Origin: Liolophura sinensis
Lineage: Eukaryota; Mollusca; Polyplacophora; Chitonida; Chitonidae
Assembly (NCBI RefSeq): GCF_032854445.1
Contig: NC_088297.1
Location: 10,626,163-10,690,162, forward strand
DNA length: 64,000 nucleotides
Direction of reading: 5' to 3'
In this document: positions 10,948 to 21,179 of the stretch, one piece after another
Position numbering within the stretch: the stretch's first letter is position 1
Layout of the letters: each line of letters starts with the position of its first letter
The notes under the pieces: model-generated
The model's input: the letters and a program-made list of their open reading frames with translations, nothing else
Database searches by the model: none
What the model was told of the DNA's origin: nothing
Position numbers and translations under genes: made by a program

Positions 10948-11202
10948 GTAGGTTAGCGCGCTAGCGCAGCGTAATGACCCAGGAGCCTCTCACCAATGCG
11001 GTCGCTGTGAGTTCAAGTCCAGCTCATGCTGGCTTCCTCTCCGGCCATACGTGGGAATGTCTGCAGCAGCCTGCGGATGGTCGTGGTTTTCGCCCGGACT
11101 CTGCCCGGTTTCCTCCCACAATAATGCTCTCTGTCGTCGTATAAGTGAAATATTCTTGAGTACGGCGTAAAACAACGATCAAATAAATAAATAAATAAAT
11201 CC
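10948..11202 (+). mobile_element. SINE family A, 5'-truncated head
   Basis: Forward copy starting at GGTTAGCGCGCTAGC (the first ~20 bases of the head are missing, as in the copies at 59695 and 63967). Runs to (AAAT)n. Short direct repeat AAGAATAAC on both sides. Confidence 0.9.
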
Positions 11203-11632
11203 AAGAATAACAATTAAATATTGTTATTACCGTGCGTCAAATATCGATGGCTTGTGCATAGTAACAGGGTGTGGATTAATCGTGTTGATTTCTGTCTGAT
11301 GATTGGAAACAGGGCTGGTGTTGTGTAATATTATAATAATGTTGCTGTGATATGTAGTTAAGAGTTAACTTCGTATAATTCCCGCAGGTATCTGAACGTA
11401 ACCGGTGAAATGTGATCAGTTGATTTAATTGTGCTCTAACTGTTCATACGTAGTAACCCATGCGCAGATATATCTCCTCCAGGGTGTATACTCCTCCAGG
11501 TCTTTTATACTTAAAACCATAAGATTTTAAGGCCTGTCGTAGAGAGAGAATGTAGAGCAGTAGGGGATGGGGTGTCGGTGGCTCTGCCGCAAACAGACAG
11601 GCGTGGCCAATTGACCAATGCATGAGACCTCT
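11203..11632. other. No gene recognised
   Basis: Non-repetitive, AT-rich. I see no open frame with protein-like composition and no RNA gene. Confidence 0.5.
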
Positions 11633-11893
11633 GAATAGCTCAGATGGTTTCTTCGGTGGTGGCTGGCTGACTTTGGGCAATTAGGTTACTTGTTCGAATC
11701 CAACTCTTGCTGTTTCTGTTTTACCGCTGTTTCAGATGCAACAGTATGTCAGACGGCTTTAAAGGTGCATGCCCAACAGTGTGGAGACTTGCGCGGGGCA
11801 CTCCGGTTTTCTCCACCCTCAAACCCCACCGCCATCATGCAAGTGATAAATTCTCGAGTAGGAGGTTGAACACAAATAAATAAATAGATAAAT
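11633..11893 (+). mobile_element. SINE family B copy
   Basis: tRNA-like head (GAATAGCTCAGATGG, then TTGTTCGAATCCAACTC as B box) unlike the family A head. Central GGCACTCCGGTTTTCTCCACC; 3' end GTGATAAATTCTCGAGTAGG and AAATAAATAAATAG, which resembles the family A 3' domain. Confidence 0.7.
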
Positions 11894-12305
11894 ATGTGTG
11901 TTGGAATCGAACTAACGCTGTTTTAGATGCAACGGTACGTCAGGTGAGTTATCAAATACCTGTAAAACACAAAATAATAAGTCAGTCAATGTCTGTTACA
12001 TGTAGCCTACGTGGAAGTGGAAGAAAAGCCGATATGAACCAATACTTAATGGTGTCAAATAGTCAAATGATTTTTTTTTTCACAGGCAGCTCATTGAAAT
12101 ATTCACTTTATTTCGTAAACGTTTGATTGTTCCCTGTACATTAGCATAAGCGTGTGCATTTTTCGATCACAAATAAGCAATATCACGCCATACACATGAA
12201 GTTTTCACTTATACGTGTGCGATGGTGGTCAGTATTTATTAGTCAAGGAAATTCATTCACATCTGTTATAAATTGAACAATACCTTTTTGGTTTATATAG
12301 CCAAA

Positions 12306-12549
12306 CAGGGATCTTAGTGGCCGAGGTGTTAAGCGTACCAGCGCGATGGCCCAGGAGCCTTTCACCAATGTGGTTGCTGTGAGTTCAAGTATATAGTGTA
12401 AGCAGGCTACCTCTCCGATGTACGTGGGAAGGTCTACTTGCGGATGGTTGTGGTTTCCCCCCCGGGGCTCTGCCCACCATAATGCAGGTCGTTGTCGTAT
12501 CATTGAAATATTCTTATGGCGTAAAACATCAATGAAACAAATAAATAAA
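12306..12549 (+). mobile_element. SINE family A with target-site duplication
   Basis: Forward copy with head TTAGTGGCCGAGGTGTTAAG, B box GAGTTCAAG and the standard 3' domain. Flanked by TATATAGCCAAA on both sides (12 bp, perfect). Confidence 0.9.
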
Positions 12550-12613
12550 TATATAGCCAAATATAAAAATACACACAGTGATACATAAAATCCAATTCTG
12601 TTGTGCAGTACTA

Positions 12614-12978
12614 TATTTGAGCACACTCAAGATTTTTTGACTTTTACGATATTGATGGCGGTCAGCGTGATGGGTGGGAAACCGGAATGTTCAGCGCGAA
12701 CCTCCGACTTTGGGCAAATTACTGATCACAAACACAACTACAAATCAATTCTCCATATGCGATGCTCAGACATGCACACCAGCCTATTAGTGAAAGACAA
12801 GTGCATGGTCTTCAACAAACGTCAGACTACATGCGCAAACGGTCATACAAGCTTAGTCGACGCCTAAATTGATAGCAAGGATCCACGTACAGTGAGGTCG
12901 GGGGAAAGTTTACCACTTATCTGCCCAACGCTTGAATTGAACCCGTACCTCGTGCATGCATCTTTGCGATGTCAAGAC
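12614..12978 (-). mobile_element. SINE family B copy
   Basis: Reverse copy: left side has CACTCAAGATTTTTTGAC, then GGCGGTCAGCGTGATGGGTG (shared 3' domain). Right side has TTGAATTGAACCCGTACC, which read on the minus strand is a B box (GGGTTCAATTCAA). Confidence 0.55.
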
Positions 12979-13001
12979 AGGCAGGCGTGAATTACTCAGT
13001 T

Positions 13002-13317
13002 ACAGTCAACCGATCCCATAACAACGTCTATACATCACAGTCAACCGCTCCCATAACAACGTCTATACATCACAGTCAACCGTTCCCATAACAACGTCTA
13101 TACCTCACATTCAACCGCTCCCATAACAACGTCGATACATCACAGTCAACCGCCCCGATTGCAATGTGTATACATCACAGTCAACCGCTTCCAAAACAAC
13201 GTCTATACATCACAGTCAGCTGGACCCATAACAACGTCTATACATCACAGTCAACCCCTCCCATAACATCGTCTTTACATCACAGTCAACCGCTCCCATA
13301 GCAATGTCTATACATTT
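13002..13317. repeat. Minisatellite, 35-bp unit, ~9 copies
   Basis: Unit begins ACAGTCAACCGCTCCCATAA and continues CAACGTCTATACATC. Copies differ at a few positions. Confidence 0.95.
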
Positions 13318-13579
13318 TTACGAGCCGACATCTGTCAGATAGCAAGGGAATGTTAGGGAATATTAGAGATCAACTGAAAGGGCCTCTGAAAATTTGGATT
13401 GGCGTTGCCACTATAGTTTGATGATATTTAGCACTCGAGGTGCTCTTGTGAACATGTGTTCATATTTAATGTTATCCCAGAATAGAACAATAGAATAACC
13501 AATTCTTCTTTAAAAAAAGGCTGATGTAATGTGTTGAAAGGTTTATTCTTGTGACTAAAATGCGGGAGAAATTTCGTCT

Positions 13580-13652
13580 GCTTAAATATCTCAGTTGGGG
13601 GAGCGTTAAACTGAAGGTCTAAAGCTTGCTGTTTCAATTCCGAATTTCGGGA
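13580..13652 (+). pseudogene. tRNA-Phe pseudogene, left array edge
   Basis: Acceptor GCTTAAA cannot pair with ATTTCGG; several further changes. It is an eroded array-edge unit whose flanks still resemble array spacer. Confidence 0.85.
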
Positions 13653-14123
13653 TAAACTTACTCGACGGCTGGCAAGACAAATATTTTTCGAGCATCTTAT
13701 GGTTTCTGGATTTGAAGCAGGTGGAGTTCATTGCTGACCCCGGAATCTGCCGGACAATGTATCCGTGCAACGAATTATGCTGAAAACTGATGATAAAATC
13801 GTGAATACCTACGTGTGCTTGCGATCATTTTTGACATGATGAAACTCATTGTTTACTTTATGAACCGAAAAAGCTGTTGTCGTATAGACAAGATATCCTT
13901 TATCGAAATAGACCTGTGAATGGGCTCTGAAAATTTGCATTGGTATGCTCATTTTAATTTGACGATACTAATACATAGCACTCGGGGTACACTTGTGAAC
14001 ATGTGTTCATGTTTGACGTTTTCCCAGAATACAAAAAAGGATGACAATCTTTTCTTGAAGAAAAGTGATGTAATGAGTTAGAAGTTCGGTTGTTGTGACT
14101 AAAATGTGTGAGAAATTTCGTCG

Positions 14124-14166
14124 GCCGAAATAGCTCAGTTAGGAGAGCGTTAGACTAAAGATCTGA
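14124..14166 (+). pseudogene. tRNA-Phe 5' half
   Basis: Gene stops after AGATCT; the T arm and 3' acceptor strand are deleted and the sequence continues in spacer at the T-rich segment. Confidence 0.85.
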
Positions 14167-14543
14167 AAAAATATGTTTCTTACAGCTTATGTTTTTCTAG
14201 ACTTTAGGCAGGTGGATTTCATTGCTGACCACGGAATCTGCCGAACAATGTATCCGTGCAACAAGTCTGGCTTAAAACTGATGCTCAGATCGTGATTCCT
14301 TTCGTGTTCTTGCGATCAGTTTTTTTCACTTTATGGACCGAAAGAACTGTTGTACGAGAGACAAGATGCCCTTTTTGAAATAGACCTGTGAATGGGCTCT
14401 GAAAATTTGCATTGGTATGGTCATTTTAATTTGTCGATATATAGCACTCGAGGTTGACTTGTGAAGATGTGTTCATATTTCAGGTTATCCCACAAGATAA
14501 AAAAAGAATGACAAATTTTTCTTGAAAAAAAAAAAAGCTAAAA

Positions 14544-14595
14544 GAGCTTTAGACTGAAGATCTATATGTCCATTGTTCAATCTTGGGTTTCGGCG
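14544..14595 (+). pseudogene. tRNA-Phe 3' half
   Basis: Begins at the GAGC of the D arm, preceded by an A-rich tract and spacer sequence; anticodon arm, T arm and acceptor strand remain. Its break point is the same tRNA position as the family-2 LINE junctions. Confidence 0.85.
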
Positions 14596-14620
14596 AAAGC
14601 TTACTCGGCGGCTGACAAGA

Positions 14621-14871
14621 TTTATTTATTTATCTATTTATTTATTTGATTGGTGTTTTACGCCGTACTCAAGAATATTTCACTTATACGACGACGGCCA
14701 ACATTATGGTGGGAGGAAACCAGGCAGAGCCCGGTGGAAACCCACGACCATCCGCAGGTTGCTGGAAGACCTCCCCACATGCGGCCGGAGAGAATGTCAG
14801 CATGAGCTGGACTTGAACTCACAACGACCTCATTGGTGAGAGGCTTCTGGGTCATTACGCTGCCCTAGCGC
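14621..14871 (-). mobile_element. SINE family A inside an array unit, with target-site duplication
   Basis: Reverse full copy, (TTTA)n on the left, head on the right. Flanked by CGGCTGACAAGA on both sides (12 bp, perfect), which is array spacer just after a tRNA-Phe 3' half. Confidence 0.95.
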
Positions 14872-15014
14872 CGGCTGACAAGACAAACACTTTTGGAGTG
14901 CGTGCTGACAGCCGAGGTGATCCGGCGAGTTTACAGAGCCCAAAGCATAATATTGTGTTGTTGTTGTTGTAGTAGTGCTGATGAATAATTGCAACTGGTG
15001 GTTCCTAGTTTCTT

Positions 15015-16295
15015 CCAGGAGCCGGGGGCCACAAGAATGAGGAAGACATTACAAAAAGGATTTCTCACTTATTGTTTGATGTTGGAGACACTGCAAAAAT
15101 TTCTGCCGAGAAAGTTATTCGAGTCGTAGATGAGGCGTGTGGACTGAACGGCTTACTGTCCTGTGTACCTAAAGGAGCTTAGAAATACAAGCTAACACTT
15201 GGGGACAAAGCATCGAATTGTTTGCTGGGTGATGGATTTGAAGTTGACGGCCAATTTTGTGCGTGTACGGGTGTGACACAAAGAATTCTTGTCGTGTCTT
15301 TTTTGCGCCTATCTGCATGTGGGGATGATGATGAAATAGTGAAGAAACTGGAGGAATTTGGCGTGGAAATCATAGGTTATTTCAGAGGTTTTATCCTGGA
15401 ACCAAAGTGGCTGACGGCACAAGGTACATGAAAGTTAAGAACATACGCCTTGAAATTTTCAACTGGAGACAATGCGGAGTTGAAGGTGTGTTCACTGTGT
15501 TTGGCAGATGACCATATATTTCGTCATTGCCCGGACTTCAGGTGCTACAAGTGCGGAGAGCAAGGACATGTAGCCCATGCCTTTAATGCGGACTGATGTG
15601 TGGGGTGTCACAAGTATGGTAGCAAGTGCTATTGTTCATAGTGTGAAGTTTGCGGGTCAAAGGACTGTAGCTGTGACACGAACTTTGTTAGCGCTGTGGT
15701 CTGGAATACTGCGAGCGTGCAGAGACGGGAAGCCTTCAGTCAGTGCCACCTTTGACTGCCAACCTAAACCCAGATGACGAGAAGAACAGTGGTGTGGATC
15801 ATAATGAAAGCGTGTAAATGGGAAGGGAGGGCGGTGGTAGGCTAGACCAGAGCATGCTCGACAGTATCCCAAACAATAGTACGGTGGAAAAATGTGAAAA
15901 CAGTTCAAGTGAGTTCAAATCGACCGATAGAAGCCAGCAAACAGATGGGTGGTCAGTGATCACGGACTCCAAATGTGGGACTACATGGAATAAGAAGTCC
16001 ACTGAATGGAAAGTCAGTTGGCTGGAACATCGACGGTGAAACAACTGTGGGGGTGACCCCAGCCATAGGAGAAATGACACAAGGCACAGGTGAGAACGAG
16101 CGCACCTTGGTTTGTTCGCAGTCTTCTGAGACTGTATTACAATCGTCTACAACTGCAAGGCGACGTAAGAATAAACTCGTGCCGAATTTGTCTCGTGCAA
16201 GAATTGTGCCTTACAACAAGCCGACCAATGAAAGCGAAGGCAATAAAATAATCTTCCCTCTCATAATGGTGCTGATTACGTCACTCAAAATGTAA
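15015..16295 (+). pseudogene. LINE family 2 (E) ORF1 remnant
   Basis: Frames broken by stops and shifts, but LTLGDKAS, TQRILVVSFLRLSA and KLEEFGVEIIGYF align with copy D's ITLSDKAS, SQRTVMVSFLHLPA and KLNGVGAEIISEF. Downstream CYKCGEQGHVAHA is a CCHC-type knuckle with its last Cys mutated, followed by further Cys-rich residues. This is probably the RNA-binding ORF1 protein of the element. Confidence 0.7.
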
Positions 16296-16299
16296 TGGA

Positions 16300-17330
16300 A
16301 GTAAGTTCGAGCGCCTGTATAATGGACTGGATGGAGATAGAATTTGCCTTCAAGAAACTGATTTTGACGATGAACTCGTAAGTAAAGTAGAACGGTTAAT
16401 TGAAGGCAAAGTCTATGCCGGTAACTCGCTGGACTGCACATATGGGCTTGCCATTATTAGTGCCAAATCCCTTATAGACAAAGTTATGGGTGTAACACCT
16501 GACAATGAGGGACGATTAATTCTAATCACTTGACTTTGGAGATAGAAGACAAAATGATAAATATTGTAAATGCTTACGTCCCTAATAGTATAGCAGAGGG
16601 ATATGACTTTGTTTTTTTTAACGAAGTGGATACATTTTTTACAAGAAATGCTAAAATATTCGTCTGGAATTGCAATCTGCTTTTCCAATCAATAGATAGG
16701 GCATCAAAGCGCCGGGAAAAGGATAAGTCCAGAGGGAAATTACAAGAGTTGATGTCAAGACATAGCCTAGTCGATATTTGGCGTGAAAGAAACCACGGTA
16801 GAATCATGTTTACGTGACACAGAACTATTGGAAAATACATTTGCGCCAGAGCCGCATAGATTCCATGTTAATCTCCAAGGAAATTGTTGTCAATTGTAAA
16901 TCTGTACAGGTGAGTAATAGGTCAAGGTGTACTCTTATATGAAGTGTGATTTTTAACCGGTTGAAATCGGTCCAGGTCTGTGTTGTTTTAACCATAGGTT
17001 GCTGGAAGATGACGAATTCTACACCAAGATGAGACGATGTATAAATGAACAGTTAACATGTCCGTTATATGTGTATGCTGGTTATGATCTCAAATACAAA
17101 CTGAAATGTTTAGCTCCGAAGTTTGGTGTAAAAAGGAGTAAAGAACGGCACTGTGAAACTAATAAGATACAAAGAGAGTTAGAGAGTGAGTATCGAAGAG
17201 CAAGTGTAATCGATAATTATGATCATAGTTTAAGTGTATACGAAGAAGAAAAATGTAATGGGGCAATTATAAGATCGAAAGCTCGATATACTCGTGAAGT
17301 GATAAAAATACTAAGTATTTTTTAAACTTA
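16300..17330 (+). pseudogene. LINE family 2 (E) ORF2 endonuclease/linker remnant
   Basis: Short pieces in several frames: NIVNAYVPNS (the IYAPN motif of AP-type endonucleases), then ELMSRHSLVDIWRERN (compare D LEDVWRVRHP). Next comes ESEYRRASVIDNYDHSL...EEEKCNGAIIRSKARY, which matches D ENGYRRASAMPEYD...EKAKCIGAILKSKSL. No reverse transcriptase follows. Confidence 0.65.
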
Positions 17331-17439
17331 GAAAACACAGACAAGGAAGAAATTTTTTTTTTACCAGAGTATTACAAGAAGTTATTTTTAGCATGGACAA
17401 AATTAAGAATTGAACTCTGTATTGAGAGCCGGGAATAGG

Positions 17440-17827
17440 TACACTGTAACAAATTTCCCTGTAATTTTACAGTGAAGAGTGCTGGCAAGTTTGTGACCAG
17501 GTTTTGTCACTGTAGATTTACACGATGTGCTGTTTAATCTTTACACCTCAAAAAGTAGTATATTTCCACCTATAACACTGATAATTAACTCCATGTTAAC
17601 TCCATTGCAAATTAATAAAATCTACATATATGCCATGAAAACCAGTGTACTGTAGTGGTTTGACCATTTACAGTGCACTTTGCTGCAAATGGTCAAACCA
17701 CTACAGTTTTACAGACAATGTTGTAAATACACGTCGACTAGAGTAATATTACACCACATCGGTGCAGAATTCCGCTGGAAAATGGTGTAAAATATTTAAG
17801 ACATGATTTAATGTAACAGTATGCAGT
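17440..17827. mobile_element. MITE-like insertion with internal hairpin
   Basis: Non-coding segment inside LINE E. Left part has ACACTGTAAC and TTTTACAGTG; right part has ATGTAACAGT. A perfect 21-bp inverted repeat lies in the middle. Ends are not certain and no target duplication was established, so this is a suggestion. Confidence 0.35.
17649..17707. repeat. Perfect 21-bp inverted repeat, 17-nt loop
   Basis: Arms 17649-17669 and 17687-17707 are exact reverse complements (left arm ACTGTAGTGGTTTGACCATT + T). Could form a stable hairpin. Confidence 0.95.
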
Positions 17828-17860
17828 GCTTCAGGCTGTAAATTTGTATTCAATTCTCAC

Positions 17861-17938
17861 GCTGGTTGCCGTCGTATAGGTGAAATATTCTTGAGTACGG
17901 CGTAAAACACCAATCTAATAAATAAATAAATAAATAAA
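17861..17938 (+). mobile_element. SINE family A, 5'-truncated, with target-site duplication
   Basis: Only the 3' domain (GCTGGTTGCCGTCGTATAGG through (AAAT)n). Flanked by TCAATTCTCAC on both sides (11 bp). 5' truncation plus target duplication indicates LINE-driven retrotransposition. Confidence 0.93.
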
Positions 17939-18169
17939 TCAATTCTCACAGGGACAGACACCATATACAGAATGATTTAAGAAACTATTCCACAGCGATA
18001 ACTCAGAATAGTAACATGATAGTGCTACTGCTTGTACATCAAGTACGAATACTGGGCCCCAACCAAATCTAAATATTAAAGGACATAGTACGCCAGTTTC
18101 AGTCTTGATAACCAAGCAATTTTACAAGCTACTTCTCACAGAAACCTTGGTAGAGCCTGCCTCAGTTCG

Positions 18170-18624
18170 GCACTGGTTAAGGGTTTTTTCCTAGCGTTGA
18201 TGTCGATCCTTTATGGAGTTTTATTGTATTGCCTGAAAAGGGGCCTGATTGTACTCAGCTGGATTTTAAAAATTGTCATAATTCTGTGTATACAACGGAG
18301 AAGCTTTTCAAAATAGGGTTTGAAGATAGTGATCTGTGTATTCTTTGCAAAACACATATGGAATCATTTATTCACTTAATGATCCATTGCCCTATGTTAA
18401 CCCAATTTATAAAATATGCTGGTGATATTACTGAAACTTTACTCAGACACACGCCGATGAGTGTCAGGTTTGAAAGTATGTTTCTCTTTGTGTATCCTTT
18501 TCGACATGCAAAGCCGTGTTTCCATTTTCTAAACATTGACTTAAGCTTTGCTAGACTAGCGATATGGAAACGGAGGGTTTTGTGGCTTGCTAACAAGCGG
18601 ATAATTTTGATGTATATGTTTTGA
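18170..18624 (+). pseudogene. LINE family 2 (E) ORF2 C-terminal remnant
   Basis: Open for ~130 codons; contains LFKIGFEDSDLCILCKTHMES, then FIHLMIHC. The C-x2-C-x7-H-x4-H/C pattern recalls the C-terminal zinc-binding region of L1/Tx1 ORF2 proteins (family 1 has VFCSGSETQDHLFVQC). Confidence 0.65.
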
Positions 18625-18756
18625 TAAAGCCCTCTTCCATAGCTATGTTATACCTGTTATATTTCTTTTTTTAAACCATAGCCACGATTTTGGATATGCG
18701 CTCTCCTATATTTCTGTATGTAAGGAAATGAAGATTTTTTCAAGAGAAAAAACAAG

Positions 18757-18808
18757 GAGCGTCAGACTAAAGCTTCAAAGGTCCCTGGTTCAATCCCGGG
18801 TTTCGGCA
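18757..18808 (+). pseudogene. tRNA-Phe 3' half at LINE E 3' junction
   Basis: Starts at tRNA nucleotide 22 (GAGCGTCAGACTAAAG...) directly after the LINE tail; T arm and acceptor strand intact, anticodon loop mutated. Confidence 0.9.
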
Positions 18809-19255
18809 AAAGCCTACTCGGCGACTGGGAAAACAAATATTTTTTTTGGTTATCTACACTTGATTAAAGTTCATTGCTAACCACGTAATGTGTCGGCCAA
18901 TGTATCATGCTTAAAAGGGATGCTCACATCGTGAAATACCTAAGTGTGCTTGCATTATTTTGGACATGCTGACATCCATTGATTATTTTATAAATGAAAA
19001 AAGCCGTTGTCGAATAGATAAGTTGTGTTTGATTAAAACAGACCTGTTACTCGTCTCTGACAATATGGATTGGTGTTGCCATTATATTTTGAAGATGTTT
19101 AGCACTCGAGGTGCACCTGTGAATATGTGTTCATAATTCAGGTTATCCCAGAATAGGAAAAAAATGATGAGAAATTGTTCTTGAAGAAATGCTAATGTAC
19201 TGGGTTGAATGTCTGTTTAGGTTGTTGTGACTAAAATGTGCGTGAAAATTCGTCG

Positions 19256-19328
19256 GCCGAAATAGCTCAGTTGGGAGAGCGTTAGACTGAAGATCTAAAG
19301 GTCCCTGGTTCAATCCCGGGTTTCGGCA
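19256..19328 (+). tRNA. tRNA-Phe (GAA)
   Basis: Consensus at all 73 positions. First intact array gene after LINE E. Confidence 0.98.
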
Positions 19329-19787
19329 AAAGCCAACTCGGCGGCTGGCAAGACAAATATTTTTCTAAGAGCTGTTGGTTTTCTATGCTTGATTCAAGTG
19401 GATTTGATTGCTGACCACGGAATGTGCCGGCCAAGGTCATGCTTAAAAGTGATGCTCACACGGTGAAATCCCCATGTGTTCTTGCAAAAAATTTGGTCAT
19501 GCTGACATCATTTGATTACTTTATAAACCAAAAGAGCCGTTTTCAAAAAGATAAGTTGTGTTTGATTAAAACAGCCCTGTTACTGGCCTCTGACAGTTTG
19601 GATTGGTGTTGCCATTATGTTTTCACGATATTTAGCAGTAGAGGTGCACCTGTGAATATGTGTCCATAATTCAGGTTATCCCAGAATAGGAAAAAGAAGA
19701 ATGAGAAATTGTTCTTGGAGAAAGGTTGATGCATTGTGTTGAAAGTCTGCATAGGTTGTTGTGACTAAAACATGCGTGAAAATTTCG

Positions 19788-19859
19788 GCCTAAATAGATC
19801 GTTGGGAGAGCGTTAGACTGAAGATCTAAAGGTCCCTGGTTCAATCCCGGTTTTCGGCA
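19788..19859 (+). pseudogene. tRNA-Phe variant, probably inactive
   Basis: 72 nt; A box damaged (TAGATCGTTGG instead of TAGCTCAGTTGG) and acceptor GCCTAAA mispairs. LINE C starts 117 nt after it. Confidence 0.85.
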
Positions 19860-20018
19860 AAAGCCTTCTCGGCGGCTGGGAAGACAAATATTTTTCTAAG
19901 AGCTGTTGGTTTTCTATGCTTGATTCAAGTGGATTTGATTGCTGATCACGGAATGTGTCCGCTAATGTATCGGAGAGGAGTTGGGTGAGCCCACAGCCTG
20001 TGAAGAAGACTGAGGAGA

Positions 20019-21176
20019 GTGAAGACGTGCTTTTTTCCAGCGCAACAAATCGGTGGCATCCTTAGGTATAGTGACATGTTTTTGTACAATTTTATGAAAT
20101 TTACTGCTCACTGGGCCCCTGATGAAATGTCAGATGATTTGATAGCGTCCGCTTTGAAACCATACAGAGAGTGCCTTAGTGTTACGAAACCACGGGTTTC
20201 TGACAAGGAATTTGCGGGCGTGCGAACTGGTATTCGAGTATATCGGTTCAGGTGCCACAAAACGCGGTATGTGCCGAACTTTATTAATCTGGGGGGTGAG
20301 GTAGTAATGTTTACATACCCTGGGCAAATCTACGAATGTAGAAAGTGTGGACAAAATGGGCATAAAGCCATGGAATGCTGTGCCTTATGGTGCGATAACT
20401 GTTCGGGGTTCTCCCTCCATGATGATCCCCACACTGTGAAGGATTGTACACGAGCGTGTCGTATGTGTGGCTCGATGGAACATGCAAGTGGTAATTGCTG
20501 TGCTCGGGCTTTAACGTATGCGCCCAAAGTGAAGAATTCTGTGCAGAATACGGCGAGCGTGCAGGGCCCCGTTGACGTTGTTGGGGGCGGTAGCGACGAT
20601 GACTTAGAGTTTCCACCTCCTGCCATGGAAATTGTTAAACTGGACAAGGACAACAACATAATTGACAACGAAGGAGAAGATGGTGATGATGTTGACGTAG
20701 ATAGTGATGATGATGGTGATAGTGGTGATGTTGATGATGATAACGACGAAACTGAGATTGACGCTACCAGAGCGGAGGATGATCCAGTGGGTGACATGGA
20801 GTGTGACAGAGGTACGCGCGTTGTACCTAATGTCACCAAAGACCGTGATGGTGTGACCAGAGATTTGTCTGATGCGATAGAAGTCGAGGCGGAAGTCCAC
20901 TGCGTGCGATCTTCAGAGCCCGTTGAGCAAAAGAGAGCAAAACTGGACAATGAACTTGAGAGGACATCATCGGCATTATGGAGCACTCTACCGCCGGATT
21001 GCGTAATGCAGGGGGACTCGCACATATCTGAAATCATGACACCCACGCCCTCTCAAGGTACTGATAAAATGTTATTAGAGTATCGGCGCAGGAAATCTTT
21101 CGCCTCTTGTTCGAGAGCGCGTAAAGACAATGAATGGATTTTACTAGGATATGTTCATGGATATGCTCCCACATGA
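20019..21176 (+). CDS. LINE family 1 (C) ORF1, zinc-knuckle protein
   Basis: 385-codon open frame; the true protein probably began upstream in sequence now deleted, so only from FTAHWAPDEMSD on is it comparable with copies A/B. Then follow an RRM-like stretch (GIRVYRFRCHKTRYVPNF) and three Cys/His knuckles: CRKCGQNGHKAMEC, CDNC...HTVKDC and CRMCGSMEHASGNC. A very acidic D/E tract comes next, and the C-terminus has KRAKLDNE, MTPTPSQ and MLLEYRRRKS, all conserved in A/B. Expected role: RNA binding and chaperoning in the LINE particle. Confidence 0.75.
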   Translation: MKTCFFPAQQIGGILRYSDMFLYNFMKFTAHWAPDEMSDDLIASALKPYRECLSVTKPRVSDKEFAGVRTGIRVYRFRCHKTRYVPNFINLGGEVVMFTYPGQIYECRKCGQNGHKAMECCALWCDNCSGFSLHDDPHTVKDCTRACRMCGSMEHASGNCCARALTYAPKVKNSVQNTASVQGPVDVVGGGSDDDLEFPPPAMEIVKLDKDNNIIDNEGEDGDDVDVDSDDDGDSGDVDDDNDETEIDATRAEDDPVGDMECDRGTRVVPNVTKDRDGVTRDLSDAIEVEAEVHCVRSSEPVEQKRAKLDNELERTSSALWSTLPPDCVMQGDSHISEIMTPTPSQGTDKMLLEYRRRKSFASCSRARKDNEWILLGYVHGYAPT

Positions 21177-21179
21177 ACA

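Larger units (their letters stand above)
14905..18756 (+). mobile_element. LINE family 2, copy E, degenerate
   Basis: Old L1/Tx1-like non-LTR element. ORF1 remnant with zinc knuckles (15.0-16.3 kb), endonuclease and linker remnants (16.3-17.3 kb), then a gap where the reverse transcriptase should be, and a C-terminal remnant (18.2-18.6 kb). A hairpin-bearing MITE-like segment and a SINE tail sit in the gap. The 3' end CAAGAGAAAAAACAAG joins directly to a tRNA-Phe gene at its nucleotide 22. The left end is approximate. Confidence 0.82.

Noticed and set aside
15799-16080. Minus-strand frames over LINE E ORF1
   Set aside because: Antisense to a recognisable LINE ORF1 remnant; composition is not protein-like.
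20330-21046. Ser-rich minus-strand open frame opposite LINE C ORF1 (also 34208-34465, 42128-42385)
   Set aside because: Shadow of the acidic GAT/GAC/GAA-rich coding strand; no independent support.
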